Positions 18,813-29,710 are shown, numbered from the stretch's first letter. The stretch is 64,000 nt of DNA from JBPEWY01 sp965224095 (GCA_965224095.1 OZ245039.1:2976001-3040000); one strand, 5' to 3'. Translations and numbers: made by a program. The notes: generated by a model not told the origin, from the letters alone.

Positions 18813-19472
18813 TTAAGGAGTTATTTTAGTTAATTCGCAATCGTAACCAAAGGCAAAAGCCGGAATGGTTATGGTCCAGGTCATGGTTTTCTGATCGCCG
18901 GACAAAGCACCGGCCGATAAAAACCAGTTACCAAATCCGTTAGCCCCGCCCGGAGAGGTAATGCTGGAACCATCCAGGGTAATAGGAGCCGGGGTGGCAA
19001 AAGCTCTCCCGAAGCCACGCTCAAATTCATAATGACCGGCATTCAGGTCAGAACAATTAAACACATTCGGATCTGCCGTAGTGGAAATCAGTACGGGCCC
19101 TCCGCTTCTTCCAACGCGCTTTCCGTCCCAGACTCCGGCAATGGTTCCGTTGTTTTCATACACATAAACGGTTCGGAACGCATCGGCGGCAAAGCCATCG
19201 TCGTTTACCACGCGATAAGTTAAATCGTAAATCCCGGGTGTACTGGTGTCTACACTTCCAATAGTTTCAAAAGGTACCTGAGCACCGGCAATGGTAGCAC
19301 TTACTCCGGGATCTGTATAGGTAGTTCCACTCTCCACAAATACAATCGGATCGCCCAGGGGCTCCACAACAGCGAAATTGGTAACAGACGACACGTCGCC
19401 CGTGCTTTCGTTGTCGCATCCTATAAAAAGGAAGGTGCTTAATACAAGCGTATATATAATTGATTTTTTCAT
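18813..19472 (-). CDS. DUF5012-like surface lipoprotein with Ig-like domain
   Basis: A 219-residue lipoprotein (lipobox LFIGC). Residues about 35-105 form an Ig-like/HYR-type domain (TYTDPGVSATIAG, PGIYDLTYRVVNDDG). A second domain holds GVWDGKRVGRSGG and a C-terminal beta region. Proteins of this shape (DUF5012, surface glycan-binding type) follow SusD genes. The gene lies 11 bases downstream of susD and 12 bases upstream of the next lipoprotein gene, which implies one operon. Confidence 0.72.
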   Translation of the reverse strand: MKKSIIYTLVLSTFLFIGCDNESTGDVSSVTNFAVVEPLGDPIVFVESGTTYTDPGVSATIAGAQVPFETIGSVDTSTPGIYDLTYRVVNDDGFAADAFRTVYVYENNGTIAGVWDGKRVGRSGGPVLISTTADPNVFNCSDLNAGHYEFERGFGRAFATPAPITLDGSSITSPGGANGFGNWFLSAGALSGDQKTMTWTITIPAFAFGYDCELTKITP

Positions 19473-19483
19473 ATTCTATATTT

Positions 19484-20962
19484 TTAGTTGTTCCACCAAA
19501 CGGGAACGGTTATTTCAACGATATCAGGTGCATTAGAGTTTCTCGATAGTTCTCCGTTAGGGTATACAATTCGCTGAGGGAAAATACCTCCTGTAACCCC
19601 ATTAACGGAATACGCAAACTGCCCGGGCACATATCCGAAATCGGATTGTGGTACCGCAGAAATAGCCGGAATACCCGTTCTGTGCTGTTCGAAAAACGAT
19701 TCATATCCGTTATCCGGATAGTTAGATAACCACTTTTGGGTGATGATAGCGGTAAGCTTATCATCAAAAGTACCTGCCGCCGGATATTCGTAAGCACCCC
19801 CGGAGGCCACAAAAGGAGCACCGTCTAATTCTTCAACCACGGCAAAAGTGGTATTATCAAATACCGGACTTTTAGCAAAAGCAGCTAAAACACCCGCATC
19901 GTACAGGGCTTTTGCATTCGCCCCTCCGTTATAGCGCTCGTCTGCTTCCGCCTGCATAAAGTAACTCTGAGCCGCACTGATAAAATATACAGGAGCCAAA
20001 GCACTGATATTGGCAACAGATACCGAGTTGGGAGCCGCAGCGCTGTTGTAATCTCCCTGATCTAACGGGTTCCCCGGTCCGTAATACGCATTTAATCTCG
20101 GATCGGCATTGGCATCCAGGTACGACCACATGGTTGTACTGGCTCTGAGGTTGGTAGCTGTATTAAGCTGACGACGATCGGTTTCATACAACGGATTACT
20201 CAAATTCGCCTCATCTTCAAAAACACCGATAATAGCTGCATCGGTGGTTAAAAAGGCGGCTCCCGAATTAAACATGGAAGTGATACCGCTTTGCGCTACC
20301 GAAGGCCTGGCTTCCGTTTGCCTGAGATAAATTTTTAATTTTAGCGTATTGGCAAACTCAACCCATCGTTGCATATTCCCTGAAAATATGAAATCGTCCT
20401 GGCCCGGAGCCGGCAACGAAGAAGCAGCAAGATCTCTGCCCAATGCATCGTCGAGATCGGCAATCATAAAGTCGTAAATATCCTGACCCGAATCAAAATT
20501 TGGCTGTAATATATTCGAATCATTAGCTTCCATATAGGGAATATCATTATAGAAATCAACCAGGATTTGAGAAGCATAGGTTTCCAGGCAGGTAGCAATT
20601 AAATAATAATTCCAGTTTCCTTGTGTCTCCGCAATTTTCTTGGCATTTCGTATGTCGGTCAGGGCGTCGTACATATTGTTCCACCCTCCCGTGTAGTCAT
20701 TGGTCCCGATACTGTAATCGTCAATGGCTCTGTATTGGCTGGCAGCTAAACTCTGAGACCATTGCTGCCCCCAAATACCACCTATCAAAGCGTAATAGGA
20801 ACTCTGTGTAGCTGCGATTCCCATCATACCTACGGCAATCTCAGACGACAGAGCAGCATTGTCTTGCGACAGCAAATCCGGATCTCTGTTAATGTCCAGC
20901 TGATCTTCACACGACGTTAGCAGGAAAGCGCCAGCGATTATATATACTATTATTTTTTTCAT
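19484..20962 (-). CDS. SusD/RagB-family outer-membrane lipoprotein
   Basis: A 492-residue protein with a lipoprotein signal (FLLTSCEDQLDINRDP), the typical SusD start. The TPR-rich helical body includes WVEFANTLKLKIYLRQ and AQSYFMQAEA; the second pattern is typical of the SusD_2/SusD-like_2 subgroup. It captures glycan at the surface and forms the lid of the SusC barrel encoded just upstream. It is part of a four-gene minus-strand operon. Confidence 0.93.
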   Translation of the reverse strand: MKKIIVYIIAGAFLLTSCEDQLDINRDPDLLSQDNAALSSEIAVGMMGIAATQSSYYALIGGIWGQQWSQSLAASQYRAIDDYSIGTNDYTGGWNNMYDALTDIRNAKKIAETQGNWNYYLIATCLETYASQILVDFYNDIPYMEANDSNILQPNFDSGQDIYDFMIADLDDALGRDLAASSLPAPGQDDFIFSGNMQRWVEFANTLKLKIYLRQTEARPSVAQSGITSMFNSGAAFLTTDAAIIGVFEDEANLSNPLYETDRRQLNTATNLRASTTMWSYLDANADPRLNAYYGPGNPLDQGDYNSAAAPNSVSVANISALAPVYFISAAQSYFMQAEADERYNGGANAKALYDAGVLAAFAKSPVFDNTTFAVVEELDGAPFVASGGAYEYPAAGTFDDKLTAIITQKWLSNYPDNGYESFFEQHRTGIPAISAVPQSDFGYVPGQFAYSVNGVTGGIFPQRIVYPNGELSRNSNAPDIVEITVPVWWNN

Positions 20963-20980
20963 GTGTTTATCTTTTTAATA

Positions 20981-23900
20981 TTAAAATGATACTTTAAGTG
21001 CAAATCCGTAAGTGCGTTGTGAAGGGTTTGTAGAGAATTCTCCAAATTCACTTGCAAGGTCACTACCAAAGGTTGAAATTTCCGGATCTACATATGGATT
21101 TTCATCCGGCGTCCACAGGAACAGGTTTTTTCCGTACAGGCTTAAAGCTGCAGACGAAAGGCCTAATTTGTCCGTAAACGAACTGGGTAGCTTATAAGCA
21201 ATAGAAAGATCTCTCAACCGAATGAACGACCTGTCGATTACGTGAGTTTCCTCGATACTTCCATTATTACCACCCGCATAGAAACCGGTTACATTGGTAA
21301 ACGATATGGGCGTGGTGTTTTCCGAATACGTACCATCTCCGTTATCCACCACAGAATTAGGCACGATAAACGGGTTACGCTCATTATAGGTTGTGGCTAT
21401 GGAGTTTCCTGTAAACCCTAACAGTCTGTTGGTATACGAATACATTTTTCCGCCTTCTTTCCAGTCGAAGTTAAACGAGAGGGTAAACCCTTTGTAAGAA
21501 AAGGTGTTTTTAAGCCCCATCACAAAATCGCGCTGCGAAGTACCTATTTCCTGCTCGTCGGTGGTTTGCGTAGGAATCCCGGTCGATGGATTAACCACTA
21601 CCTGCCCGGCATCATTGGTTTGAGCTACCCGGGTTTTAAAAACTCCCAGAGGTTTTCCTTTTTCGGCATAGAAATTAATAGAAAAGGCTCCGTTTATAAG
21701 AATTTGATCCAGCCCTTCTGCAATATCCGTTACCTCATTTTCATTTTTAGTAAAGGTATATCCTACCTGCCATGAGAAATCATTGGTTCTTACCGGATAG
21801 GCATTAACACTTAATTCGAGCCCTTTATTGTTCAGGTCGATAAAGTTCCCTGTAATATTGGCAAAACCGGTACTTCTGGGAAGAGGTCGTGCTATAATTA
21901 CGCCTTCGGTATCTTTGTTATATACGGCAGCATCAATACTTATCCGGTTGTTAAACAAAGAAACCTCGGCACCTATTTCCTGTTCTTCGGTGATCTCAGG
22001 ACGAAGGTTGGGATTTCCGATGGTACCACTTAACTCAAAGGCATTTTGTCCGCCAATGGGAAATAAGATCTGACCAAAGAAAGCACCGTTAATTCCTTGA
22101 ATTAAGGCATTTTCCGTATTGTACGGCCCGGTATCTTTAGCCACTCTGGCTGCAGCAGCTCTAAGTTTGACAAAGTGTTCTCCGTTATCCACTACAATGG
22201 CACTTAGACCTGCAGATGGGTAAAAATAAGAGTTGTTGGCAACCGGGAGCGTGGAACTCCAGTCGTTACGCCCTGTAAGCGTTAAGAAAACGCGTTCTTT
22301 AAAAGCTAATGTAGCCGAACCGAATAGACCATAGGTTCTTCGCAATGTATTGTTTTGCGTTACCGTAGGTCTGCCTGCCGTATTGGTTAGCTCATAATAA
22401 TTTGCAACACTGAGATCGGTAATCGTTGCACTTAGAAAATCTGTTGATCGCTGGTTGTAGTTAAAACCTACGGAAGCATCCAGATTAAAATCGGCACTGA
22501 TGGCTTGGTTATAATCTAAGGTCATAAACGTATCGTATTCCTTTCTCAGTGTTTTTGCTTCGGTAACCCCACCCGCATTTGTGGTAGCTCCCAGTAAAGC
22601 ATTCGGAGAAGCCGGAGAATAATTAATCAGGGCTCCAAAACTTTTTCTGGTCAGGTTTGAAACATCCGCTCCAAACTGAATGGAAGCATTCAGATTGTCC
22701 GTAATACTGTATCCGAGATTGATATTTCCGTAAAAACGATTGCTGATCAGATTATTTCCGTTTTCCTGAATGGTCCACCATGGATTTCTGGAATACGGAG
22801 TGTAAAAATTATCATTATTATTATACGGGTTATTACGATAATCTCTAAGATCTATCAAACTGATATCTCTCGGAATTTGAATAATTTCCTGTACAAGAAC
22901 TTCTCCTTCACCGGCATTGTTTCCCTGTCCGGTGTTTACGATATTCTGATCCCGTTCTACATAATTAGCAGTAGTATTCAGGGTAAACCTTCCGTTGGTT
23001 AACCCACCGGATGCATTAAAGGCCCTTCTTTTAAAGGCATCGGCATCGGTTGGAATAATACCGTCACTATCGGTATTGGTAAATCCTAAACTAAAACTTG
23101 TAGAGTCGCCACCACCACTGAGTCGGATGGAGTTTGTAAATACATTCCCTACATCGTAAAAGTCTTTAATATTATCCTCCAGTGCCACATAGGGCTTTAT
23201 TTGTTGAGCATTGTCAATAACGTGTCCCCAGGGCCGTACCTGTCCGGTAAACCGGGGCCCCCAGGAACCATTTTCGTTACTGGCACCCGATCCGCCATTC
23301 GGCAGTGAAGAATATCCCTGACCATTCCATCCCTGGCCAAATTCATTTTGCAGATGAGGTACTCTGGCAACTTCAAGGAAGTCGATAGATGATACGATGT
23401 CTACTTTGAGCTTTTGACCGGCTCTTCCTTTTTTGGTAGTAATCAGGATGGCACCGTTTGAGGCTCTGGAGCCGTAAAGAGCGGCTGCTGCGGCTCCTTT
23501 TAAAACGGTGATGTTTTCAATATTGTTAGGGTCAATATCGTTAAGTCCGCTTCCCGCGTCAAATGAACGCGTTGCAATGGTTCCCGCCGACCCGTTAGGG
23601 GTATTATTAATTGGAGAACCGTCAACCACATAAAGCGGCTGGTTAGAGCCTAAAGAGCTAAAACCACGAATAATTACTTTCGAAGTAGCACCGGATTGGG
23701 CAGGAGTGGAAATATCCACACCGGCAATTTTTCCGGAAAGTGATTCAAAAGGATTGATGTTGGTTACATCGGTTAGCTCATCGTTTGAGATCACAGCTAC
23801 CGAAGAACTCACCTCTCTTTTTTGTTTGGGTTTCCCGAAAGCCGTAACTACCACTTCCTCCAGGGCCTGAGCATCGTCTTCCATTTGTACATTAATGGAG

Positions 23901-24166
23901 TTAGAAGGGCCCACAAGTCGCTCCACTGTTTTCTGACCTATATAGGTATAAACCAGTGTTTGTCCTTCCGCTACGCTAATACTGTAGTTGCCGTCAAAAT
24001 CAGACTGGGTTCCCGTAGCGGTTCCCTTGACTACAATATTCACTCCGGGTAACGGAACACCGTTCTGGTCCGTAATCGTACCGGAGACATTTTTTTCCTG
24101 TGCTAATGTAGATGTTATTCCAAACACCAAAAACACTAACAGCATAAAATAATTTTTCACTCTCAT
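20981..24166 (-). CDS. SusC/RagA-family TonB-dependent transporter
   Basis: A 1061-residue outer-membrane transporter. After the signal peptide (ending TLAQ) comes a carboxypeptidase-regulatory-like domain (VSGTITDQNGVPLPGVNIVV), then EEVVVTAFG, the SusC signature, with the plug domain (GRASNGAILITTKKG with NPFESLSGKIAGV before it). A 22-strand barrel ends in aromatic GFALKVSF. It imports oligosaccharides with its SusD partner. It starts the SusC-SusD-lipoprotein operon. Confidence 0.95.
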   Translation of the reverse strand: MRVKNYFMLLVFLVFGITSTLAQEKNVSGTITDQNGVPLPGVNIVVKGTATGTQSDFDGNYSISVAEGQTLVYTYIGQKTVERLVGPSNSINVQMEDDAQALEEVVVTAFGKPKQKREVSSSVAVISNDELTDVTNINPFESLSGKIAGVDISTPAQSGATSKVIIRGFSSLGSNQPLYVVDGSPINNTPNGSAGTIATRSFDAGSGLNDIDPNNIENITVLKGAAAAALYGSRASNGAILITTKKGRAGQKLKVDIVSSIDFLEVARVPHLQNEFGQGWNGQGYSSLPNGGSGASNENGSWGPRFTGQVRPWGHVIDNAQQIKPYVALEDNIKDFYDVGNVFTNSIRLSGGGDSTSFSLGFTNTDSDGIIPTDADAFKRRAFNASGGLTNGRFTLNTTANYVERDQNIVNTGQGNNAGEGEVLVQEIIQIPRDISLIDLRDYRNNPYNNNDNFYTPYSRNPWWTIQENGNNLISNRFYGNINLGYSITDNLNASIQFGADVSNLTRKSFGALINYSPASPNALLGATTNAGGVTEAKTLRKEYDTFMTLDYNQAISADFNLDASVGFNYNQRSTDFLSATITDLSVANYYELTNTAGRPTVTQNNTLRRTYGLFGSATLAFKERVFLTLTGRNDWSSTLPVANNSYFYPSAGLSAIVVDNGEHFVKLRAAAARVAKDTGPYNTENALIQGINGAFFGQILFPIGGQNAFELSGTIGNPNLRPEITEEQEIGAEVSLFNNRISIDAAVYNKDTEGVIIARPLPRSTGFANITGNFIDLNNKGLELSVNAYPVRTNDFSWQVGYTFTKNENEVTDIAEGLDQILINGAFSINFYAEKGKPLGVFKTRVAQTNDAGQVVVNPSTGIPTQTTDEQEIGTSQRDFVMGLKNTFSYKGFTLSFNFDWKEGGKMYSYTNRLLGFTGNSIATTYNERNPFIVPNSVVDNGDGTYSENTTPISFTNVTGFYAGGNNGSIEETHVIDRSFIRLRDLSIAYKLPSSFTDKLGLSSAALSLYGKNLFLWTPDENPYVDPEISTFGSDLASEFGEFSTNPSQRTYGFALKVSF

Positions 24167-24422
24167 AGATTTTGAATTTGTTAAAAAATTAGTTTGAGTT
24201 AGTGCAATTGGAGAAAAGGCCGGCAGCTAAGAACGATGATAGCTAATTCAAATAATACTTCTAAAATAAGATCAAAGTTTAATGGATTTTTTTTAGGAAG
24301 TAAATGGTCTTTCACTGCCGCACCTTTTGCAATTGCGGAGTAAAAGAATACAATTGAGCAGAAAAGCTGGGTAACACCTATAATGATTTACTTTTCCGAA
24401 GAAAGTTTACTCCTGTTTTACG

Positions 24423-25934
24423 CTAAAAAGCAGAAACTTTTTGCGATTCTATATATTCGGAGGGTGTTTGCGAAGTTTCTTTCTTAAAAGCCTTGTTAAA
24501 AGTAACCTTGTTGTTATATCCAACCTCGTAGGCAACATCAATAATATTCAGATTGCTATGAATATCGGTTTCCAGTATTTTCATGGCTTCCTGTATCCTG
24601 AATTTATTGATCAGTTCAAAGAAATTCATATTAAAATGCTCATTGATTATTTGTGAAGCATTATGACGGGTTGTTCCGAGTCTTTCCGAAAGCTTGGCAA
24701 GGTTTAAGGAATTGTCTTTGTATATTTTTTCCTCGTTTAATAAGTACAATAACGACTGCCGTAATTCGTCTGATAAGGTAGCGGTAAGTCCTGAATTACG
24801 ATACTTAAACACATTGAGAATGGTTTCGGATGTATATGCCGAGTATGAAAATACCTTAGGTTGTACAAAGGCCATATGAACCACATAAAGAACCATTAAA
24901 GCCATGGCGATAACAGGGATATGAAATATTACGGGTGGCGCCGTACCCAATACGCCGCTGATACTTATACCATATATGAAATAAGCGGCGAGGTATACCA
25001 CGTGAAAAGTAAACAAATTCTTTTCCCAGTGTATAATATCTTTATGGATAAGTTTTTCCCGGGTACCTTTAAGGTGTACACGGCGAATAAAATATCCGTA
25101 AACAGCAAGCGACAGTATTTTAGGGGGAAATATCAGGTAGAAAAAATGTTCGGGTTTATATTCGGCACTTATATTTAACAGGATTTTTATTTTTTCACCC
25201 CCCGGAAGACTAATAGCGGGAATCAGGAAAAACAACAATAAAATATTGGGCAAAAAATGCCAGGCGTCTTTTTTGGTGAGTTTCCTGTTCTGATTAATAC
25301 GTCTGAAATACAAATATAACAACGGGCCGTATAAAAGCGATACGGAAGCAGACATCAGATAATGATGCGGTATCCTGAAGTGGTAATTTGATGCGTATAG
25401 ACAGAATTCAAGAATAAAAACCGAGTGTACAAAAATAAACCCGCCAATAAGCATCTTTGAAACCTTATCGGAATTCCTGGTGAAATTCAGGGTAATGGCA
25501 AAATAAAAACCGATAAGCGCTATATAGAAATACAAAAACACCAGAAAATCAACCTTTGGAAGGTATTTTTGTTTTAATGAAGTATACTCCGGGCTGTTTT
25601 TAACGGCATCGAAAGAGGCGCTGTACAGAATATCGAAATCCAGGGTATTTTCAATATACTTTTCCGCATATTTGCCGGATTTAATAGGATGGCCGAGTTC
25701 GGCATTAGCCAGGGCCATTTTCTTATAAAGATCAACGGAATCTGCAAACTTTTTATTTAAGGCATTCTCGTAAAATGCCAGTGTGGTTCTTAGGCTTTGC
25801 TCATAACCCTTTTGGGAAGATACAAAAAGACTATCTTCCTGAAAATTTACTTTATCAGGGCCCGGGAGGGCAAAAATGCCTCCGCACCAAAAAAGAGTGC
25901 ACCACAAAACACTTATGTAAATCCGGATGAGCAT
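24423..25934 (-). CDS. Membrane-anchored AraC-family transcription regulator
   Basis: A 503-residue protein with an N-terminal signal/anchor and a short periplasmic helical part (to about 128). Seven hydrophobic segments (about 130-365) follow, then a cytoplasmic AraC-type double helix-turn-helix at about 395-500 (LSERLGTTRHNASQIINEHF and VAYEVGYNNKVTFNKAFKKETSQTPSEY). It lies directly upstream of the SusC operon in the same direction, so it probably controls that locus. Confidence 0.87.
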   Translation of the reverse strand: MLIRIYISVLWCTLFWCGGIFALPGPDKVNFQEDSLFVSSQKGYEQSLRTTLAFYENALNKKFADSVDLYKKMALANAELGHPIKSGKYAEKYIENTLDFDILYSASFDAVKNSPEYTSLKQKYLPKVDFLVFLYFYIALIGFYFAITLNFTRNSDKVSKMLIGGFIFVHSVFILEFCLYASNYHFRIPHHYLMSASVSLLYGPLLYLYFRRINQNRKLTKKDAWHFLPNILLLFFLIPAISLPGGEKIKILLNISAEYKPEHFFYLIFPPKILSLAVYGYFIRRVHLKGTREKLIHKDIIHWEKNLFTFHVVYLAAYFIYGISISGVLGTAPPVIFHIPVIAMALMVLYVVHMAFVQPKVFSYSAYTSETILNVFKYRNSGLTATLSDELRQSLLYLLNEEKIYKDNSLNLAKLSERLGTTRHNASQIINEHFNMNFFELINKFRIQEAMKILETDIHSNLNIIDVAYEVGYNNKVTFNKAFKKETSQTPSEYIESQKVSAF

Positions 25935-26293
25935 TTGGTTGAATTAGCCTAATTATCATTTATTACAAACCAATTTACATATAATAGACGGTTGTATTTC
26001 TTAAAGATTACATAAAATGGGTAAGCCCCGATAATAATTTACTTGTATTAACAAGTTTATAGCTACAAATTACTCATTTTTTTAGTAATAATACTTTCAG
26101 AATGAAATTATTGTAATAAAAGAGCATCCATATAATATATTATGTTGTTTAAACCCAATTTCATTGTCCAGGAGCTTTTTTACGGTTAAATGATATTCCC
26201 GATTTGCTAAAAAAATGCGCGGGCAACCTTTTTTTGGAAAGAAGCGTCTATATATAAGGAAAACCCTATTTTGTATACAAAAAAACTATTGCA
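25935..26293. other. Intergenic region, no gene seen
   Basis: These 359 AT-rich bases lie between two divergent genes (AraC regulator and DUF4386 protein). They must hold both promoters. I see no open frame, RNA gene or strong hairpin. Confidence 0.6.
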
Positions 26294-26977
26294 ATGGATT
26301 CAAATAAGAAAACTGCCCGACTGGCGGGACTTATTTATCTGCTAATTGTGCTAAGTGGAATATTTAGCTTAATGTACTTTCCTTCCCAGCTCTTTGATTG
26401 GGATAACGCAACAAAAACAGTTAGTAATATTCGGGAACATCTCACTCTGTTTAAGTTTGGAGCTATTGGTGCTTTGTTTTGTTATGTTTTATTTCTGGTG
26501 TTGCCATTGGTTTTGTATTTTCTATTGAGAAAAGTGCATGAGTTTTCTGCCTTACTGATGGTAATATTTGCTATAGCCAGTGTTCCTATCTCCATGACGG
26601 CAACGCTCCATTTGTTTGATGTAATCGACTTATTACACGATACGCATTATGCTGTATTTTCATCCGATGAATTAACTGCTCAGGTAATGCTATCGCTGGA
26701 TTCTTATTACAACGGGATTCACATCTCGGAAATATTCTGGGGTTTATGGCTATTTCCCTTTGGCTATTTGGTATTCAAATCCGGGTTCCTGCCTAAATTT
26801 TTTGGAGTTTTTTTAATGTTGGGTTGTGTTGGTTATCTGGTATCTTTTTTCGGCAGCACCTTTTTTGACGGGTATTATGACACGCTGTTTTCAACCCTGG
26901 CCGGGATTCCATCTTCCATAGGTGAAATAGGTATTTGTTTATGGTTGCTGATCATGGGCATAAAGGAGGTTAAATAG
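26294..26977 (+). CDS. DUF4386 family membrane protein
   Basis: A 227-residue protein with six hydrophobic segments. The start KKTARLAGLIYLLIVLSGIF and the internal FWGLWLFPFGYLVFKSGFLP plus LMLGCVGYL are characteristic of DUF4386. Its function is unknown. It is monocistronic, between the AraC regulator and the GH16 gene. Confidence 0.88.
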   Translation: MDSNKKTARLAGLIYLLIVLSGIFSLMYFPSQLFDWDNATKTVSNIREHLTLFKFGAIGALFCYVLFLVLPLVLYFLLRKVHEFSALLMVIFAIASVPISMTATLHLFDVIDLLHDTHYAVFSSDELTAQVMLSLDSYYNGIHISEIFWGLWLFPFGYLVFKSGFLPKFFGVFLMLGCVGYLVSFFGSTFFDGYYDTLFSTLAGIPSSIGEIGICLWLLIMGIKEVK

Positions 26978-27228
26978 GCTGCTGTGTTTTTCCGCCGAAA
27001 CCAGGAATTTTTATACTACACATAGATTCGTGTTCGCATACGGGAACTTTATAGGATTCTTCATATCAGTATGTTTATAATCTTCACTTATAGGTGAAGC
27101 GCTCCTCTCAGTAGGAGTTGATGGTTTGTATCTATTTTTTTGATGTTGAGGTTTTGTATAGGTGAATTATTTGCTAAATACCATAGTAAAAAATACTTTA
27201 CGGGATACATTAAACTAACCGTCAAATT

Positions 27229-29682
27229 ATGAAAAATACTACAAAAATCAGCTTTAAGAATGTTGTTATTCTTTTTTTTACCATTTGTTGGGTGGTATCC
27301 GGATATGCACAGTGCCCCAATGTGGTTTGGGAAGATGAATTTACAGGATCGTCTCTGGACCTGGCCAAATGGAACTATCAAACCGGAGACGGATGCGCCG
27401 AGGGTATATGCGGATGGGGAAACAATGAACTTCAGTCCTATCAGGAAGCTAATGTATCGGTGAGCAACGGAACACTGAAAATTACGGCCAGGAAAGAGAG
27501 AATCCGGGGTTCTAAATATACTTCGGGGAGGATTAATACCAAAGGAAAAGCCGATTTTACCTACGGGAGATTTGAAGCTTTGATTAAGTTACCGGCTGGC
27601 GATGGACTTTGGCCTGCTTTCTGGATGTTATCTACTCAGGAACCCTACGGAAGTTGGCCGCAAAGCGGAGAGATAGATATTATGGAGTTTGTTGCGGCGA
27701 AGCAGGATGAGGTACTGGGTACCATTCACTACGGAGATCTTTATCCGAATAATCAATCTCAGGGGGATACATATAGATTATCGCAAGGTGTTTTTCCGGA
27801 CGGATTTCATGAATTCGCCATCGAATGGGAACCCGATGAGATCCGCTGGTTTGTGGATGGAGTTTTATATGCTACAAAAAAACCGGAAGATATTGCACCC
27901 TATAACTGGCCTTTTGACAGTGATTTTCATTTTCTGCTCAATGTGGCCGTAGGCGGAAATTTGGGGGGTACCGTTAACGACACTATGTTACCGGCAACCA
28001 TGGAGGTAGATTATGTTCGGGTTTACGATGGCTTTAAGCCTCACTTAAGCGGTGCTATGGTGGTATCGCATCAGGCCCAAAACGTTGTGTATACATTGGC
28101 CAATATTGGAACTAATGTAAATGTAAACTGGACCGTTCCTCAGGGAGCCACTATAGTAAGCGGACAAGGCACGGGAACGATTACCGTTAATTTCGGGTCG
28201 GAAAGCGGAGTCGTATCCGCCGTGTATGATGATGGTTGTGCAGCAGAAACCCTCAGTATGTATGTGGAAGTGGAACCTCCTTATCTCAGGGCTTTTTCCT
28301 TTGAGAATTTCGACGACCCCGCGACAGCAGTTTTTTCCTCCGCAACAGGAACTCATACTGAGCTTAGCAACCCGGCACCTAATACGGTAAACGGAAGTGC
28401 TCTTTGTGCCAAATACGACAGAAATGCAACCGAATTATACGACCTGGTTATCTACGATGTAAGTAATATTAGCGACGCTTCTTTATATGTAAATAAGGAT
28501 AAGAAATTTTATCTGGATGTGTATACACCGGCACCCGTAGGAACCGAGATAATCCTGCAATTGGAAACCCCCGATGCTACGCCCAGCAATTACCCTACCG
28601 GGCGTCACAGCCGATATATTACAACGATAACAGAAAATAATAACTGGCAGCGACTGGAATTTTCATTACTCGACCGGCCGGATGGTGGGGCTTCCGATAC
28701 CGCGGTAAACACGATGATCCTGCTGTTTGCGTCTAATAGCAATACGTCAGATACCTATTACTATGATAATTTAGATAGTTATGATGCCGATACGGGAACC
28801 GGTTCAAATCAGTCTCCGACCGTTTCTATTTCAAGCCCTTCAAACGGCGCTACGTATACGCAGGGGCTAAATATTACCATTGAGGCCAATGCATCCGATG
28901 CTGATGGGACTGTGAGCCAGGTGGAGTTTTTTGCCGATGGAACCTCTGTAGGCGTTGATACCACAAGTCCGTATTCAATTAACTGGCAGGTGAGTTCGGG
29001 AACAACTACTTTAACCGCTGTAGCAACCGATAATGAAGGAGCCGCTACCACGTCTTCTCCGATATCGGTTACCGGAGAAAGCGGAGGTAATCCGTCGAGC
29101 GTTCATGTGTCTTCTATTACCACGGGTACGGCTTCAGCCGGTCAGGGTAATAAATATGGAACGGCCAGTGTAACCATTGTGGATGATTTGGGCAGTCCGG
29201 TGGCCGGCGCAACGGTTACAGGGACTTTTTCGGGAACCTTTAACGAACAGGGTACTTCGCAAACCGATACAAACGGAATTGCTTTCATTCAAACGCAGGC
29301 AACCGCAAAAGGGAGTGTTACCGTAAACTTTTGTGTGGACGATGTACAACATGCAACCCTGTCGTATGAGGCAACCAATAATGTGGTTAGCTGTTCCGGA
29401 TCTTCAGCAAAAGTATCGGAAGATAAAACAGGAAGCTTCAAACTCCATACATTTACGATGTACCCAAACCCCTCCCGGGAAATGCTATGGATTATTTCTG
29501 AAAACAGTAGTTCAAAAATTAATCTGACCGTTTTTGACTTAAGCGGTAAGGTATTGATGAACCAGCAGATTCAAACAGGAACCGATTATATAAATATTTC
29601 GCATCTCGCCGCAGGGATGTATTTGATTAAACTGCAAAATACCGGGGGAGTAGGAACGATGCTCAGGCTTGTAAAACAATAA
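27229..29682 (+). CDS. Secreted GH16 endo-beta-glucanase (laminarinase-like) with T9SS sorting domain
   Basis: An 817-residue multidomain enzyme. The signal peptide ends ...SGYAQ; a GH16 catalytic domain spans about 32-275, with the active-site motif GEIDIMEF giving nucleophile Glu148, Asp150 and acid/base Glu153. A PKD/Ig-like domain follows (about 280-350), then a CBM-like beta-sandwich (350-525), a bacterial Ig domain (SPSNGATYTQG start, about 535-615), an invasin/Big_1-like domain, and a type A T9SS tail (MYPNPSREMLWI...AAGMYLIKL). GH16 enzymes of this type cleave beta-1,3 or beta-1,3/1,4 glucans. Its place beside SusCD and an AraC sensor suggests a laminarin-type utilisation locus. Agarase or carrageenase activity cannot be excluded. 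Confidence 0.92.
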   Translation: MKNTTKISFKNVVILFFTICWVVSGYAQCPNVVWEDEFTGSSLDLAKWNYQTGDGCAEGICGWGNNELQSYQEANVSVSNGTLKITARKERIRGSKYTSGRINTKGKADFTYGRFEALIKLPAGDGLWPAFWMLSTQEPYGSWPQSGEIDIMEFVAAKQDEVLGTIHYGDLYPNNQSQGDTYRLSQGVFPDGFHEFAIEWEPDEIRWFVDGVLYATKKPEDIAPYNWPFDSDFHFLLNVAVGGNLGGTVNDTMLPATMEVDYVRVYDGFKPHLSGAMVVSHQAQNVVYTLANIGTNVNVNWTVPQGATIVSGQGTGTITVNFGSESGVVSAVYDDGCAAETLSMYVEVEPPYLRAFSFENFDDPATAVFSSATGTHTELSNPAPNTVNGSALCAKYDRNATELYDLVIYDVSNISDASLYVNKDKKFYLDVYTPAPVGTEIILQLETPDATPSNYPTGRHSRYITTITENNNWQRLEFSLLDRPDGGASDTAVNTMILLFASNSNTSDTYYYDNLDSYDADTGTGSNQSPTVSISSPSNGATYTQGLNITIEANASDADGTVSQVEFFADGTSVGVDTTSPYSINWQVSSGTTTLTAVATDNEGAATTSSPISVTGESGGNPSSVHVSSITTGTASAGQGNKYGTASVTIVDDLGSPVAGATVTGTFSGTFNEQGTSQTDTNGIAFIQTQATAKGSVTVNFCVDDVQHATLSYEATNNVVSCSGSSAKVSEDKTGSFKLHTFTMYPNPSREMLWIISENSSSKINLTVFDLSGKVLMNQQIQTGTDYINISHLAAGMYLIKLQNTGGVGTMLRLVKQ

Positions 29683-29710
29683 AAAAAGCTGAATTCTATC
29701 TCTTAGGCTG

